From BMS3ABIN04 sp965554225 (GTDB lineage Bacteria; Bacteroidota; Ignavibacteria; Ignavibacteriales; Melioribacteraceae): a stretch of DNA of 10,130 nucleotides. The translations under genes and the position numbers were made by a program. Location: assembly GCA_965554225.1 (NCBI GenBank), contig CBEVZC010000109.1, positions 1 to 10,130 of the forward strand, in the 5' to 3' direction. The notes beneath the pieces were generated by a model. The model searched no databases and was not told the origin of the DNA. It was given only the letters and a program-made list of their open reading frames with translations. Shown piece after piece: positions 1 to 7,726 of this stretch. Every line of letters starts with the position of its first letter. Position 1 is the first letter of the stretch.

Positions 1-268
1 TGTTTGATTATTGGACAATGGATGGCGATACGGTTTCCTTTAATCCTCAGTATTCTTTTCAAGTCCAAAGAAATAATGATTTAACAGCACATTTTTCAGC
101 GCTTACAAGTATAAATAATACAGATTTTACAGATGTGGTACCTAATGAATTTTATCTTTTAATGGTACAAATATTGCGAGTGGTATATATTTTTATACTA
201 TTCTAACAAATACTGAAAAAAACGATAAATTTTTTGTAAAAAGTCGCAAAATGATACTATTAAAATAA
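1..268 (+). pseudogene. 3' end of a secreted protein with a disrupted T9SS sorting domain (partial)
   Basis: The reading frame enters from the left edge (codons in phase with base 3) and reads FDYWTMDGDTVSF, then NPQYSFQVQRNNDLTAHF. This looks like the end of an InlB-type B-repeat found in large surface proteins. A linker ending VPNEFYL follows, as at the start of many T9SS type A sorting domains. That frame then runs into an unrelated tail and stops at 206. From about 155 another frame (codons in phase with base 161) reads NGTNIASGIYFYTIL and ends KMILLK with a stop at 266-268, the classic end of the same sorting domain. The usual middle, including the NYPNPFNP motif (roughly 50-60 residues from family knowledge), is absent. 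I infer an internal deletion with frameshift near 150-165. The shortened protein would lack its export/anchoring signal. A sequencing or assembly error is possible. The gene's main function lies outside the window. Confidence 0.65.
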
Positions 269-284
269 TCTTTGACAGTATTAA

Positions 285-1727
285 ATGAAATATAAAATAA
301 TAAGTTTGTTTATTGTAATTTTTGTGCCTCTACAGTTAAATGCGCAAAATCTCCATGAAAATTCTTCTAATCCGTTTAGAGACTTAGTAGTGTTTACACT
401 TAATACCGGATCGACGTTTGGTATTACGGATTATAATAAGACTAAATTAGGATTTCTTATACTTGGTAATGTTGATTATTTCTTCCCAAGCACGACAAAA
501 GTTATTTGGAGTGTTGGACTAAAAGGCGGAATAAATGAAGTAAAAGGAGTAGATAATTATTTGGGCTTTCCCACAAACTTCGATTCTAAATTTTCAACTG
601 TCGGCGCTGTTTTTAAGTTTAGTTATTTATTAAAAGAATCTTATCTTCCTTATATATCGACGGGAATTTCAAATTATTGGTTTAATTTCAATCCTCCCGG
701 CGTAAAAAGTTCGGTCGTTGATGCAACTGCAGGAGATAATACTACTTCTATTGTTTTTGATATCGAATCCGGGTTGAAAATTCAACTCTCGGAATTTATT
801 GGTCTTAATGTTGGCGCCGGAGTTCATTTTATTCAAAGTGATAATTTAGATGCGGTGATATTTGGTAATCATAACGATTATTTCGTTTCCGGCAATATCG
901 GGTTTTCAATTTCTTTGGTCCGAAGAAAAGATTCGGACGGAGATGGAATTCTGGATGTTTATGATATGTGTCCGGAAGAAGCTGAAGATTTTGATGGTTA
1001 TCAGGATGATGATGGTTGTCCTGATTACGATAATGATCGCGATGGAATCCCGGATTCAGTAGATAATTGTCCTTACACACAGGAAGATTTTGACGGTTTT
1101 GAGGATTCCGACGGATGTCCTGAACTGGATAACGATGGTGACGGTATATTAGATAAAAATGATATGTGTCCGGAAGAAGCTGAAGATTTTGATGGTTATC
1201 AGGATGATGATGGTTGTCCTGATTACGATAATGATAAGGACGGAATACCCGATTCGCTTGATAAATGTCCTAATTTACCTGAAAACTATAATGGTTATCA
1301 AGATTCGGATGGTTGTCCGGATATAAAACCATACAGCAAATCGCGAAAATCAAAAAGTAAGAAAAATTCATTGGCAAACTTACCTCGAATGTTTCGCTTA
1401 CACAGCGGAAATACTTTTGAGGGAGAAACGGGTATAATTAGGTCTATTGCATATCCAAGTCTTGATAAATTAGTTAATACCATTAAAAAATATCCGAATA
1501 CAAAATGGAGAATTGAAGGTCATGTAGATAGACGTGCCAGTAAATTAGAGGCAAGAATAATTTCAAAAAGACAAGCTGTTGCAGTAATGGACTATTTGAT
1601 AAGTAGAGGAATTTCACCGAACAATTTAGAGGTGATAGGAATGGGCGATTCCGTACCTGTTTCTTCAAACAATACTGCGTATGGGAGATTAAAAAACAGA
1701 AGGATAGAAATAATTAGGGTGAAATAA
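285..1727 (+). CDS. OmpA-family outer-membrane protein with thrombospondin type 3 repeats
   Basis: A 480-residue predicted outer-membrane protein. Residues 1-21 are a signal peptide (hydrophobic core, cleavage near LNA-Q). Residues about 22-212 alternate polar and hydrophobic strands, fitting an OmpA-type beta-barrel. Residues about 216-346 are Asp-rich calcium-binding TSP3 repeats (DSDGDGILD, DNDRDGIPD, DNDGDGILD, DNDKDGIPD, each with Cys-Pro turns). A basic Lys/Ser linker leads to a C-terminal OmpA/MotB domain (about 368-480) that in this family binds peptidoglycan and tethers the outer membrane. The domain keeps the key Asp (D415) and the GRLKNRRIEI end, but the usual Asn and ligand-binding Arg of the motif are Ala423 and Gln430, so binding may be altered. 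The start is chosen because it gives a complete signal peptide; no good Shine-Dalgarno is visible. The PEGA lipoprotein gene follows after 9 bases, suggesting an operon. Family assignment is firm; the exact role is not. Confidence 0.92.
   Translation: MKYKIISLFIVIFVPLQLNAQNLHENSSNPFRDLVVFTLNTGSTFGITDYNKTKLGFLILGNVDYFFPSTTKVIWSVGLKGGINEVKGVDNYLGFPTNFDSKFSTVGAVFKFSYLLKESYLPYISTGISNYWFNFNPPGVKSSVVDATAGDNTTSIVFDIESGLKIQLSEFIGLNVGAGVHFIQSDNLDAVIFGNHNDYFVSGNIGFSISLVRRKDSDGDGILDVYDMCPEEAEDFDGYQDDDGCPDYDNDRDGIPDSVDNCPYTQEDFDGFEDSDGCPELDNDGDGILDKNDMCPEEAEDFDGYQDDDGCPDYDNDKDGIPDSLDKCPNLPENYNGYQDSDGCPDIKPYSKSRKSKSKKNSLANLPRMFRLHSGNTFEGETGIIRSIAYPSLDKLVNTIKKYPNTKWRIEGHVDRRASKLEARIISKRQAVAVMDYLISRGISPNNLEVIGMGDSVPVSSNNTAYGRLKNRRIEIIRVK
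961..1235 (+). repeat. 77-bp identical direct repeat within the TSP3 region
   Basis: Bases 961-1037 and 1159-1235 are identical over 77 bases at an offset of 198 bases (66 codons, two TSP3 units). Both copies encode the stretch from DMCPEEAEDF to DYDNDND-type residues. The sequence between and after the copies has the same repeat pattern but has diverged at the DNA level, so identity is confined to this block. This suggests recent duplication or gene conversion. Confidence 0.95.
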
Positions 1728-1736
1728 AGACATATT

Positions 1737-2996
1737 ATGAGAAAACTTAGGTTAATAAATCTGCTGTTTTTGGGTCTTATATTATTAACGTCTTGTGTTG
1801 ATAAATATATGTTGCCTGAGCCGATAATTGAGAAAAACGGTAAAATTTTTCTTGATTCTGATCCTCAAAATGCCAAAATCTTCTTACTGGGTGTAGATAC
1901 AAAGAAAACTACACCGGATAGTATTACGGGGCTGGAATCAGGAGAATATGAAGTGATGTTAAAACATATAGATTATGAGGATACTATTTTTACATTGTCA
2001 GTTTTTAGTGGAAAAATAACACAAAAGAAAATAGATCTGCAGAAAATAAAGTATTCCGGTTTAATTGCCATAACTTCGGAACCGTCAAACGCAGAAATTT
2101 TTGTATCTGATACTTCTACCGGTAAATTTACACCGGACAGTCTAACTAATCTTGATCCGGGGAATTATTTTATAACCTTGAAATTGGAAAATTATAAAGA
2201 TACCTCTTTTAGTGTTTCACTTAATAAAAATGAAAAAACTTCCTTGAATTTTGTTTTAACAAAAGAGAACAATTTCGGAAACTTATTTATTGATAGCGAA
2301 CCTCAAGGTGCTTCAATTGCGATTGATAGCGAATTATTAGATTTGAATACACCTGATACACTAAAAAATTTATTGAGAGGTGACTATGATATAACTCTTT
2401 CACTCGAAGGCTATTACGATTCTACATTTAGTGTACATATATTTAAACAGCAGACCATTGATAAATTTATCAGGTTGAAGCAATTGCCGCCAAGTGGGAA
2501 TATTTTTGTCCAGTCTGATCCCGAAAATGCTGAAATATTATTAAATGGATTGAGCACAGGAAAATTTACACCGGATACTCTTAAATTTATTCCTATTGGA
2601 TTTAACGAAATCACTTTAGTTCTCAATAACTTCGCTGATACTGTTCTTGCGGTAAATGTTGAGCAAGATCAAACAGTAGATGTTTCGGCGGTTATGAGAG
2701 ATATCACTCCTCCGGTTACCTCAACTTTGGATTATGATGTTAATACATCTAATCAAATCTTTTTTAATGTGACATTTAACCAAGATATACGATTTGAAAA
2801 AGTGGAAGTGCAGAAACCGGGTGAAAGTAATTTTTCCACCTTAAATTATAATAATCAACTTATTACTGCGGGAACTCCGATTCAAATAGCTTTCCCGGAA
2901 AAAATTAATGGTATTTGGTTATTTAATTTTTATGGTTCTAAGGTTGATGGTAGAGGAGATAGCTTTTTAATTAGGGAATCTATTAAAGTCGAATAG
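1737..2996 (+). CDS. PEGA-repeat lipoprotein
   Basis: A 419-residue predicted lipoprotein. The N-terminus is a lipoprotein signal peptide with lipobox LTSC and the lipidated Cys at residue 20. Four PEGA-type repeats follow, starting at Gly35, Gly108, Gly181 and Gly254, a regular 73-residue period. Each has the pattern G-x-I/L-x-I/V-x-S-D/E-P-x-x-A-x-I, then TPDSL/TPDTL, then a G-x-Y-x-I-T-L-type strand. PEGA domains are small beta-sandwich modules common in surface and envelope proteins and are thought to mediate binding. Residues about 320-419 form a separate beta-rich C-terminal region with an Ig-like look that I cannot assign. The gene starts 9 bases after the OmpA-family gene and has only a weak ribosome binding site, so it is probably co-transcribed. 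The pair may form an envelope complex, which is inference. The membrane it sits in (inner or outer) and surface exposure are unknown. Confidence 0.85.
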   Translation: MRKLRLINLLFLGLILLTSCVDKYMLPEPIIEKNGKIFLDSDPQNAKIFLLGVDTKKTTPDSITGLESGEYEVMLKHIDYEDTIFTLSVFSGKITQKKIDLQKIKYSGLIAITSEPSNAEIFVSDTSTGKFTPDSLTNLDPGNYFITLKLENYKDTSFSVSLNKNEKTSLNFVLTKENNFGNLFIDSEPQGASIAIDSELLDLNTPDTLKNLLRGDYDITLSLEGYYDSTFSVHIFKQQTIDKFIRLKQLPPSGNIFVQSDPENAEILLNGLSTGKFTPDTLKFIPIGFNEITLVLNNFADTVLAVNVEQDQTVDVSAVMRDITPPVTSTLDYDVNTSNQIFFNVTFNQDIRFEKVEVQKPGESNFSTLNYNNQLITAGTPIQIAFPEKINGIWLFNFYGSKVDGRGDSFLIRESIKVE

Positions 2997-3006
2997 GGTA
3001 AAGGAA

Positions 3007-3040
3007 TTATTCAGCCAATAAATAAATATTGGCTGAATAA
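3007..3040. terminator. Hairpin between convergent genes, probable bidirectional terminator
   Basis: A perfect 14-bp inverted repeat (arms 3007-3020 and 3027-3040) with a 6-base loop. It lies 10 bases after the PEGA lipoprotein stop and 8 bases before the thioredoxin stop on the other strand. Position and symmetry favour a shared terminator, although neither strand shows a proper run of T after the stem. Confidence 0.6.
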
Positions 3041-3048
3041 AAAATAAT

Positions 3049-3423
3049 TTATTTACTGATGATTATAGGATCTGCAACTTTTAAAACTTCATTAATAGCT
3101 TGTTTAATTGACTCTTTTGGTAAAGCTCCAACAGCCATTTGAGGCTTATCGTCTTTTGGACAGAACAATATTGAAGGTATGCTTCTAATACCGAATGCTG
3201 CAGCTAATTCTTGTTGATCTTCAGTATCTATTTTATAGAAATTTACTTTTCCTTCATATTCAACTGATAATTCTTCCATAATCGGAGCAACCATTTTACA
3301 AGGCTGGCACCAATCGGCATAAAAATCTATTACGCAAGGAAGTTCTCCGGCAAATTTCCAATCTTTATTCTGTTCAAAATTAAATACCTTCTGAAGAAAT
3401 GTTTCTTTAGTCAAATGTTCCAT
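3049..3423 (-). CDS. Thioredoxin with CQPC active site
   Basis: A 124-residue thioredoxin, a small thiol-disulfide reductant expected in the cytoplasm because no signal peptide is present. The fold core is visible: DFYADWCQPCK with active-site Cys39 and Cys42, the PI-MEEL helix after it, and cis-Pro83 in RSIPSILF. The length is slightly above the usual 105-110 residues because of an N-terminal extension (about residues 1-25), a pattern common in Bacteroidota thioredoxins. The active site is WCQPC instead of the usual WCGPC; the change between the two Cys can shift redox potential. Two further Cys occur (30 and 88). A Shine-Dalgarno AAGGA lies 5 bases before the start (plus-strand 3429-3433). 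The gene stands alone, convergent with the PEGA lipoprotein gene and divergent from the sensor kinase. I give no gene symbol because paralogues are common. Confidence 0.93.
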   Translation of the reverse strand: MEHLTKETFLQKVFNFEQNKDWKFAGELPCVIDFYADWCQPCKMVAPIMEELSVEYEGKVNFYKIDTEDQQELAAAFGIRSIPSILFCPKDDKPQMAVGALPKESIKQAINEVLKVADPIIISK

Positions 3424-3481
3424 TGTTTTCCTTTTCTTGATTATGTTTTAAAATAATTTAACGATTAGATGCAATAACAAT

Positions 3482-3509
3482 ATATTGGTTTCAAATGAAA
3501 AATCAATAT
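3482..3509. promoter_or_regulatory. Imperfect dyad in the divergent intergenic region, possible operator
   Basis: Arms atattggttt (3482-3491) and aaatcaatat (3500-3509) are inverted copies with one mismatch, separated by 8 bases. The dyad lies about 60 bases upstream of the thioredoxin start and about 140 upstream of the kinase start, so it could be an operator for either. The surrounding 227-base region is very AT-rich, where such dyads can arise by chance. No convincing -35/-10 pair was found. Confidence 0.25.
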
Positions 3510-3650
3510 TTACCATTTTAATAAAAAAATAATTAAATAAAAAGGTTATAAACTGTAATATTACCTTTAACTCGTCAGTAATCTTTAATATATTTTGTTC
3601 TAATTCAAAATTAAAAAATAATTTTTCAAATTGAGGCTTTTTTAGATATA

Positions 3651-6600
3651 ATGCTTAAAAACTTTTTATTGTCTCTACTATTTATCTATAGCTTTTCTGC
3701 AATTCATGCAAACTCGGATCACTACGTTATTAAGCAAATAAAAAATAGTAAAGGATTATCTCAAAGTTCAGTTTTATGTATGCTGCAAGACAGCGAAGGA
3801 TATATGTGGTTTGGTACGTCAAACGGTCTTAATAAATATGACGGGTATAACTTTACGGTATTTTCTCACAATCCTCTGGACTCTACTTCTATTTCAGATA
3901 ATGGAATAAATTCGCTATATGAAGATGAGAAGGGATCCATTTGGATCGGGACAACTAATGGCATACTTAATAAATTTGATAGGAAGAATGGTACTTTTAC
4001 TAAATATAATATTGCTAACTTAAGCGACTGGTATAATATTGAAGATGAAAAGTTTTACGATTACCCAATTGTATTTTCAAGGAATAACAATAGTACAATT
4101 ACTACAATTTGTCAAGATAACTCAAACAATTTATGGATAGGAACTTGGGGAAAAGGATTAGTAAAGTTTAATAAAGAGACGAAAAAGAAAAGTTATTTTT
4201 ATCATTATTTGAATGACACAACCAGCTTAAGTTCCAATAAAATTGTTAAAATATTAAAAGACACCTACGGAAACTTATGGATAGGAACGTTTGGAGGGGG
4301 ACTTAATAAATTAGAATCTAAATATACGGGCGGAAATGAAAATAAAAATCATCTAAAATTAAAATTTGTTCAATATTCACACAAACCTAATAATAATAAT
4401 TCACTGAGTGATAATAGAGTTACTGCAATATTCGAAGATAAAGAACAAAACATTTGGATTGGGACATATAAGGGCGGAATTAATATTTTAAACTCTATTG
4501 ATTATAACCGTTCTCCAAGCAAAGTAAGTTTTAAAAAGATAATGCATTCGGCAAAATCGTCTTCTTTGGTAAATAATCAAGTAATGGCGATAACGCAAGA
4601 TAATAAAAACTATGTGTGGGCGGGGACTTTAGGCGGTGGTTTAGATAGAATTAATCCTGTGACATATGCTGTTGTTCACTTTCATAATAAAAATGAAAAC
4701 TCATTGTCAGCTAATGATATTATTTCTTTATATAGTGATAAAGCCGGATTATTGTGGATAGGTTTGCTTTTAGGAAAGGGGATAAATGTACTTGAAAATA
4801 ATGTTATTAAATTTGGACTATATCAAAAGACTTCGGATAATACAGGGCTGGACGATAATATAGTTTGGTCGGCGTACGAAGATAATTTAAATAATTTATG
4901 GGTAGGAACTTATAAAGGAGGATTAAATAAACTTGATAGATCAAAAAATAAATTTTACTATTTCAAAAATGATAAAACTAATTCGCATAGCATAAGTGAT
5001 AATCATGTAAGATCAATTATAAAGGATAAATATAATACTCTTTGGATAGGAACATATAGCGGAGGATTAAATAGATTAAATTTAAGAGATAATAGATCTA
5101 TTAGCTACAAAAATAATCCTTTAGATCTTAATTCTATCTCTGCTAATCAAGTTCAATGTTTATATATAGAATCCGATTCAATTTTATGGGTAGGAACTTT
5201 TGGCGGAGGATTAAATAGAACTATAATTTCACCTAAAATAAAGAAAGAAATAAAATTCGAAAGATTTCATCATGATCCTGGCAATCCTTTTAGCATAAGC
5301 GATAACAGAGTATATACTATTTATGTCGACGATAATAATACCATGTGGATTGGTACGCACGGTGGCGGACTTAATAGGTTTAATAGAATTGAAAAAAAAT
5401 TTTATCACTTTAAGTCTGATAAAAAGGATACAAATTCGATTAGTGACAATAAAGTTTTGGTCGTTAAGTCTGATATTCATAATAATCTTTTGATTGGCAC
5501 ATATGGCGGAGGCTTGAATATTATGAATTTGGGAAATAGTACATTTAAAAGATTTACGGCAAAAGATGGATTAACAAGCGACGTTGTCTATGGCATTTTA
5601 GAAGATAAAGAACATAACTTATGGATGAGTACGGACAACGGATTGTTTAAGTATAATCAGATAAAGAAAAAATTTACTCATTTCGATATTCACGACGGTT
5701 TGCAAAGTACGGAATTTAGCGGGGGAGCATATTTTAAAGCTAAAGACGGTCAAATGTTCTTTGGCGGGATAAACGGGCTTAACTATTTTTATCCTGATAG
5801 TATACATGAGAATAATTTTATTCCACCGGTTGTTATTACTTCTATTGAGGTTCTCGGCAAGAAAATAAAAGGAGAAAAGGACTCATTAAAATTAAGGTAC
5901 AATCAAAATTTTATTACTATACATTTTTCAGCACTTGATTACACAAATCCGGAAGATAATCTTTATGAATACAAATTAGAAGGCTTGGAAAACAGATGGC
6001 AAAAAGCTAATGCAAAGTATAGAATTGCAACTTATACCGACCTTGAACCCGGGGAATATATATTTAAAGTAAGAGGTTCTAATAATGATGGGTTGTGGAA
6101 TCTTAAAGGCAAAACAATTAGTCTAATTATTTTGCCGCCATTCTGGCGTACTTGGTGGTTTATTTTGTTATCCTCTCTATTAGTTATAATTGTAATAACA
6201 CTATTAATTAAATCAAGAATAAAACATTTATTGGCTATAGAAAAATTGAAAACAAAATTAGCTGCAGACTTGCATGATAACATCGGTGCCGGTTTAACGG
6301 AAATATCAATCCTAAGCGAACTTACATCAAATGATTTAAAAACAAACCACGAAAAAGCTTCGGAAAGGTTATCAATAATAAGCAATCATGCCCGCTCTCT
6401 TGTAGATGGAATGAGTGATATCGTTTGGGTTATTAATCCGGAAAGAGATTCTTTACATGATTTGCTGGCTAGACTAAAAGATAGTTATAATGATATCCTT
6501 ACGGACAATGGAATTGTTTTTAAAATAGAGAATTTAGAAAAAATTAAAGATATTAGATTAGCGCTGGACTATAAACAGAACCTTTATCTAATTTTAAAAG

Positions 6601-6869
6601 AAGCCTTAAACAATGCTATAAAACATAGTGATTGTAAAAAAATTATCCTTGAGATAAATCTTAATGAAAGAAATTTAGAATTAGTTATTACGGATAATGG
6701 ATCAGGATTTAATATGAATGAAATTAAAAGGGGGAATGGCTTGAAAAATTTGCGAAAGAGAGCAAATACTATTCATGGTTCAATTACGGTCGATTCTAAA
6801 CTTGGGAAAGGAACGAAAATACATTTTGTTGGTAAAATTAGATTAAAGAATAAAAATATGTTTTTATAA
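3651..6869 (+). CDS. Periplasmic-sensing histidine kinase: two-component regulator propeller, Y_Y_Y, HisKA_3, HATPase
   Basis: A 1072-residue membrane sensor kinase. Residues 1-20 are a signal peptide (cleavage near IHA). Residues about 40-715 carry 14 Reg_prop blades, each with a W-I-G-T-type motif followed by a G-G-L-N-type turn, enough for two seven-bladed beta-propellers outside the cytoplasmic membrane. A Y_Y_Y domain (about 750-826) precedes one transmembrane helix (about 836-857). The cytoplasmic part has a HisKA_3 dimerisation domain with the H-box LAADLHDNIGAGLTE (phospho-acceptor His875). A HATPase domain follows, with N-box EALNNAIKHS (Asn988), DNGSGF (1015-1020) and a GNGLKNL motif. 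This resembles the hybrid two-component sensors of Bacteroides, which read periplasmic glycans. It lacks a fused receiver and AraC domain, and the receiver is the next gene, 19 bases away. Blade 7 (WIGLLLGKG) and blade 12 (LLIGT, no Trp) deviate. The ligand is unknown. The start gives the signal peptide; the ribosome binding site is weak. Confidence 0.95.
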   Translation: MLKNFLLSLLFIYSFSAIHANSDHYVIKQIKNSKGLSQSSVLCMLQDSEGYMWFGTSNGLNKYDGYNFTVFSHNPLDSTSISDNGINSLYEDEKGSIWIGTTNGILNKFDRKNGTFTKYNIANLSDWYNIEDEKFYDYPIVFSRNNNSTITTICQDNSNNLWIGTWGKGLVKFNKETKKKSYFYHYLNDTTSLSSNKIVKILKDTYGNLWIGTFGGGLNKLESKYTGGNENKNHLKLKFVQYSHKPNNNNSLSDNRVTAIFEDKEQNIWIGTYKGGINILNSIDYNRSPSKVSFKKIMHSAKSSSLVNNQVMAITQDNKNYVWAGTLGGGLDRINPVTYAVVHFHNKNENSLSANDIISLYSDKAGLLWIGLLLGKGINVLENNVIKFGLYQKTSDNTGLDDNIVWSAYEDNLNNLWVGTYKGGLNKLDRSKNKFYYFKNDKTNSHSISDNHVRSIIKDKYNTLWIGTYSGGLNRLNLRDNRSISYKNNPLDLNSISANQVQCLYIESDSILWVGTFGGGLNRTIISPKIKKEIKFERFHHDPGNPFSISDNRVYTIYVDDNNTMWIGTHGGGLNRFNRIEKKFYHFKSDKKDTNSISDNKVLVVKSDIHNNLLIGTYGGGLNIMNLGNSTFKRFTAKDGLTSDVVYGILEDKEHNLWMSTDNGLFKYNQIKKKFTHFDIHDGLQSTEFSGGAYFKAKDGQMFFGGINGLNYFYPDSIHENNFIPPVVITSIEVLGKKIKGEKDSLKLRYNQNFITIHFSALDYTNPEDNLYEYKLEGLENRWQKANAKYRIATYTDLEPGEYIFKVRGSNNDGLWNLKGKTISLIILPPFWRTWWFILLSSLLVIIVITLLIKSRIKHLLAIEKLKTKLAADLHDNIGAGLTEISILSELTSNDLKTNHEKASERLSIISNHARSLVDGMSDIVWVINPERDSLHDLLARLKDSYNDILTDNGIVFKIENLEKIKDIRLALDYKQNLYLILKEALNNAIKHSDCKKIILEINLNERNLELVITDNGSGFNMNEIKRGNGLKNLRKRANTIHGSITVDSKLGKGTKIHFVGKIRLKNKNMFL

Positions 6870-6873
6870 TTCC

Positions 6874-6879
6874 GGAAGG
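6874..6879 (+). promoter_or_regulatory. Ribosome binding site fixing a GTG start
   Basis: GGAAGG lies 9 bases before the GTG at 6889 and supports that start for the response regulator. The first in-frame ATG downstream would remove the first strand and acidic pocket of the receiver domain. Confidence 0.8.
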
Positions 6880-6888
6880 TAAACTATT

Positions 6889-7527
6889 GTGATAGATGTT
6901 ATAATTGTTGAAGATAATGATATTATTAGAGAAGGTTTCTCTATGCTAATTAATGGAACCGAAGGATATTCATGTATTGGAACATATTCAAATTGCGAGG
7001 ACTTTTTAGATGAACTGGATGACAAACCGGTTGATGTTGTTTTAATGGATATTGGTCTGCCTGGTATGAATGGAATTGAAGGTTTGAAAAAAGCTAAGGA
7101 AAAACGAAGCGACATAGATATTCTTATGCTTACTATTTATGAAGACAGCAACATGGTATTTGAAGCATTGTGTGCAGGTGCTTGCGGCTATTTGGTGAAA
7201 AAGACGCCGCCAAGTAAATTATTAGATGCTATAAAAGAAGTTTATAATGGCGGCTCGCCAATGAGTTCCCAAATTGCAAGAAAAGTTATTGGAGTTTTTC
7301 AACAGAATAAAAACTTTGCTTTCGGGAATGAGAAATTCGGTTTATCCGGTAGAGAATTAGAGGTTCTGAGTTTACTATCTACCGGGAATAATTACCAAGA
7401 TATTGCGGACAAACTATTTATTAGTGTTGATACCGTGCGGCATCATATAAGGAATATATATAAAAAACTTCATGTTCATTCCCAATCTGAAGCTGTTGCA
7501 AAAGCTATACGAAAAGGCCTTATTTAA
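6889..7527 (+). CDS. NarL/LuxR-family response regulator
   Basis: A 212-residue cytoplasmic response regulator. The N-terminal receiver domain (about 1-120) has the acidic pocket Glu8/Asp9 in IIVEDND, phospho-acceptor Asp54 in LMDIGLPGMNG, Thr82 in MLTIYED and Lys104 in YLVKKTPP, so all standard phosphorylation residues are present. The C-terminal LuxR-type helix-turn-helix (about 150-212) has LSGRELEVL and then DTVRHHIRNIYKKL as recognition region. The start is GTG, preceded by GGAAGG. It lies 19 bases after the sensor kinase gene and is almost certainly its partner: kinases with a HisKA_3 domain typically pair with this regulator class. Phosphorylation would be expected to promote dimerisation and DNA binding. 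Target genes are not identifiable. No hairpin terminator is seen in the 199 bases that follow. Confidence 0.96.
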   Translation: MIDVIIVEDNDIIREGFSMLINGTEGYSCIGTYSNCEDFLDELDDKPVDVVLMDIGLPGMNGIEGLKKAKEKRSDIDILMLTIYEDSNMVFEALCAGACGYLVKKTPPSKLLDAIKEVYNGGSPMSSQIARKVIGVFQQNKNFAFGNEKFGLSGRELEVLSLLSTGNNYQDIADKLFISVDTVRHHIRNIYKKLHVHSQSEAVAKAIRKGLI

Positions 7528-7716
7528 GCAAAACTACATATTTATGTTGAAAATGTAATCTATTTTGATAATCCCTTAAAAAAACCGCATATTCATGCTG
7601 TTGTAAAAAATTACTAATATGGTTATTTATTAATCAAGATTTACAAAAGTTTAGTTTTCAATTTTGAGTTAAGAGGATTTAATAAAACTAAAATCAATTA
7701 TTAGTAAATGTACAAC

Positions 7717-7721
7717 GGAGG
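7717..7721 (+). promoter_or_regulatory. Strong ribosome binding site
   Basis: GGAGG sits 5 bases before the ATG at 7727. It is the strongest Shine-Dalgarno in the window, suggesting efficient translation of the small protein that follows. Confidence 0.85.
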
Positions 7722-7726
7722 CTGAT

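Noticed and set aside
18..206. A stand-alone 62-residue gene starting at the ATG at 18
   Set aside because: The frame is open through the left edge with InlB-repeat-like sequence upstream of the ATG, and its last part is out of frame with a recognisable T9SS tail; it is the end of a larger broken gene.
272..277. TTGACA resembling a -35 box
   Set aside because: It lies 7 bases before the OmpA-type start codon, so a promoter using it would begin inside the gene; no -10 at proper spacing.
3541..3568. Inverted repeat aaaggt / accttt
   Set aside because: Only 6 bp with a long spacer in very AT-rich DNA; expected by chance.
6032..6385. 117-residue minus-strand frame opposite the kinase
   Set aside because: It is antisense to the well-supported transmembrane and HisKA_3 region and has no features of its own.
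7650..7692. Inverted repeat tttagtttt / aaaactaaa before the small gene
   Set aside because: The 9-bp arms are nearly all A/T with a 25-base spacer and no other sign of a riboswitch or operator.
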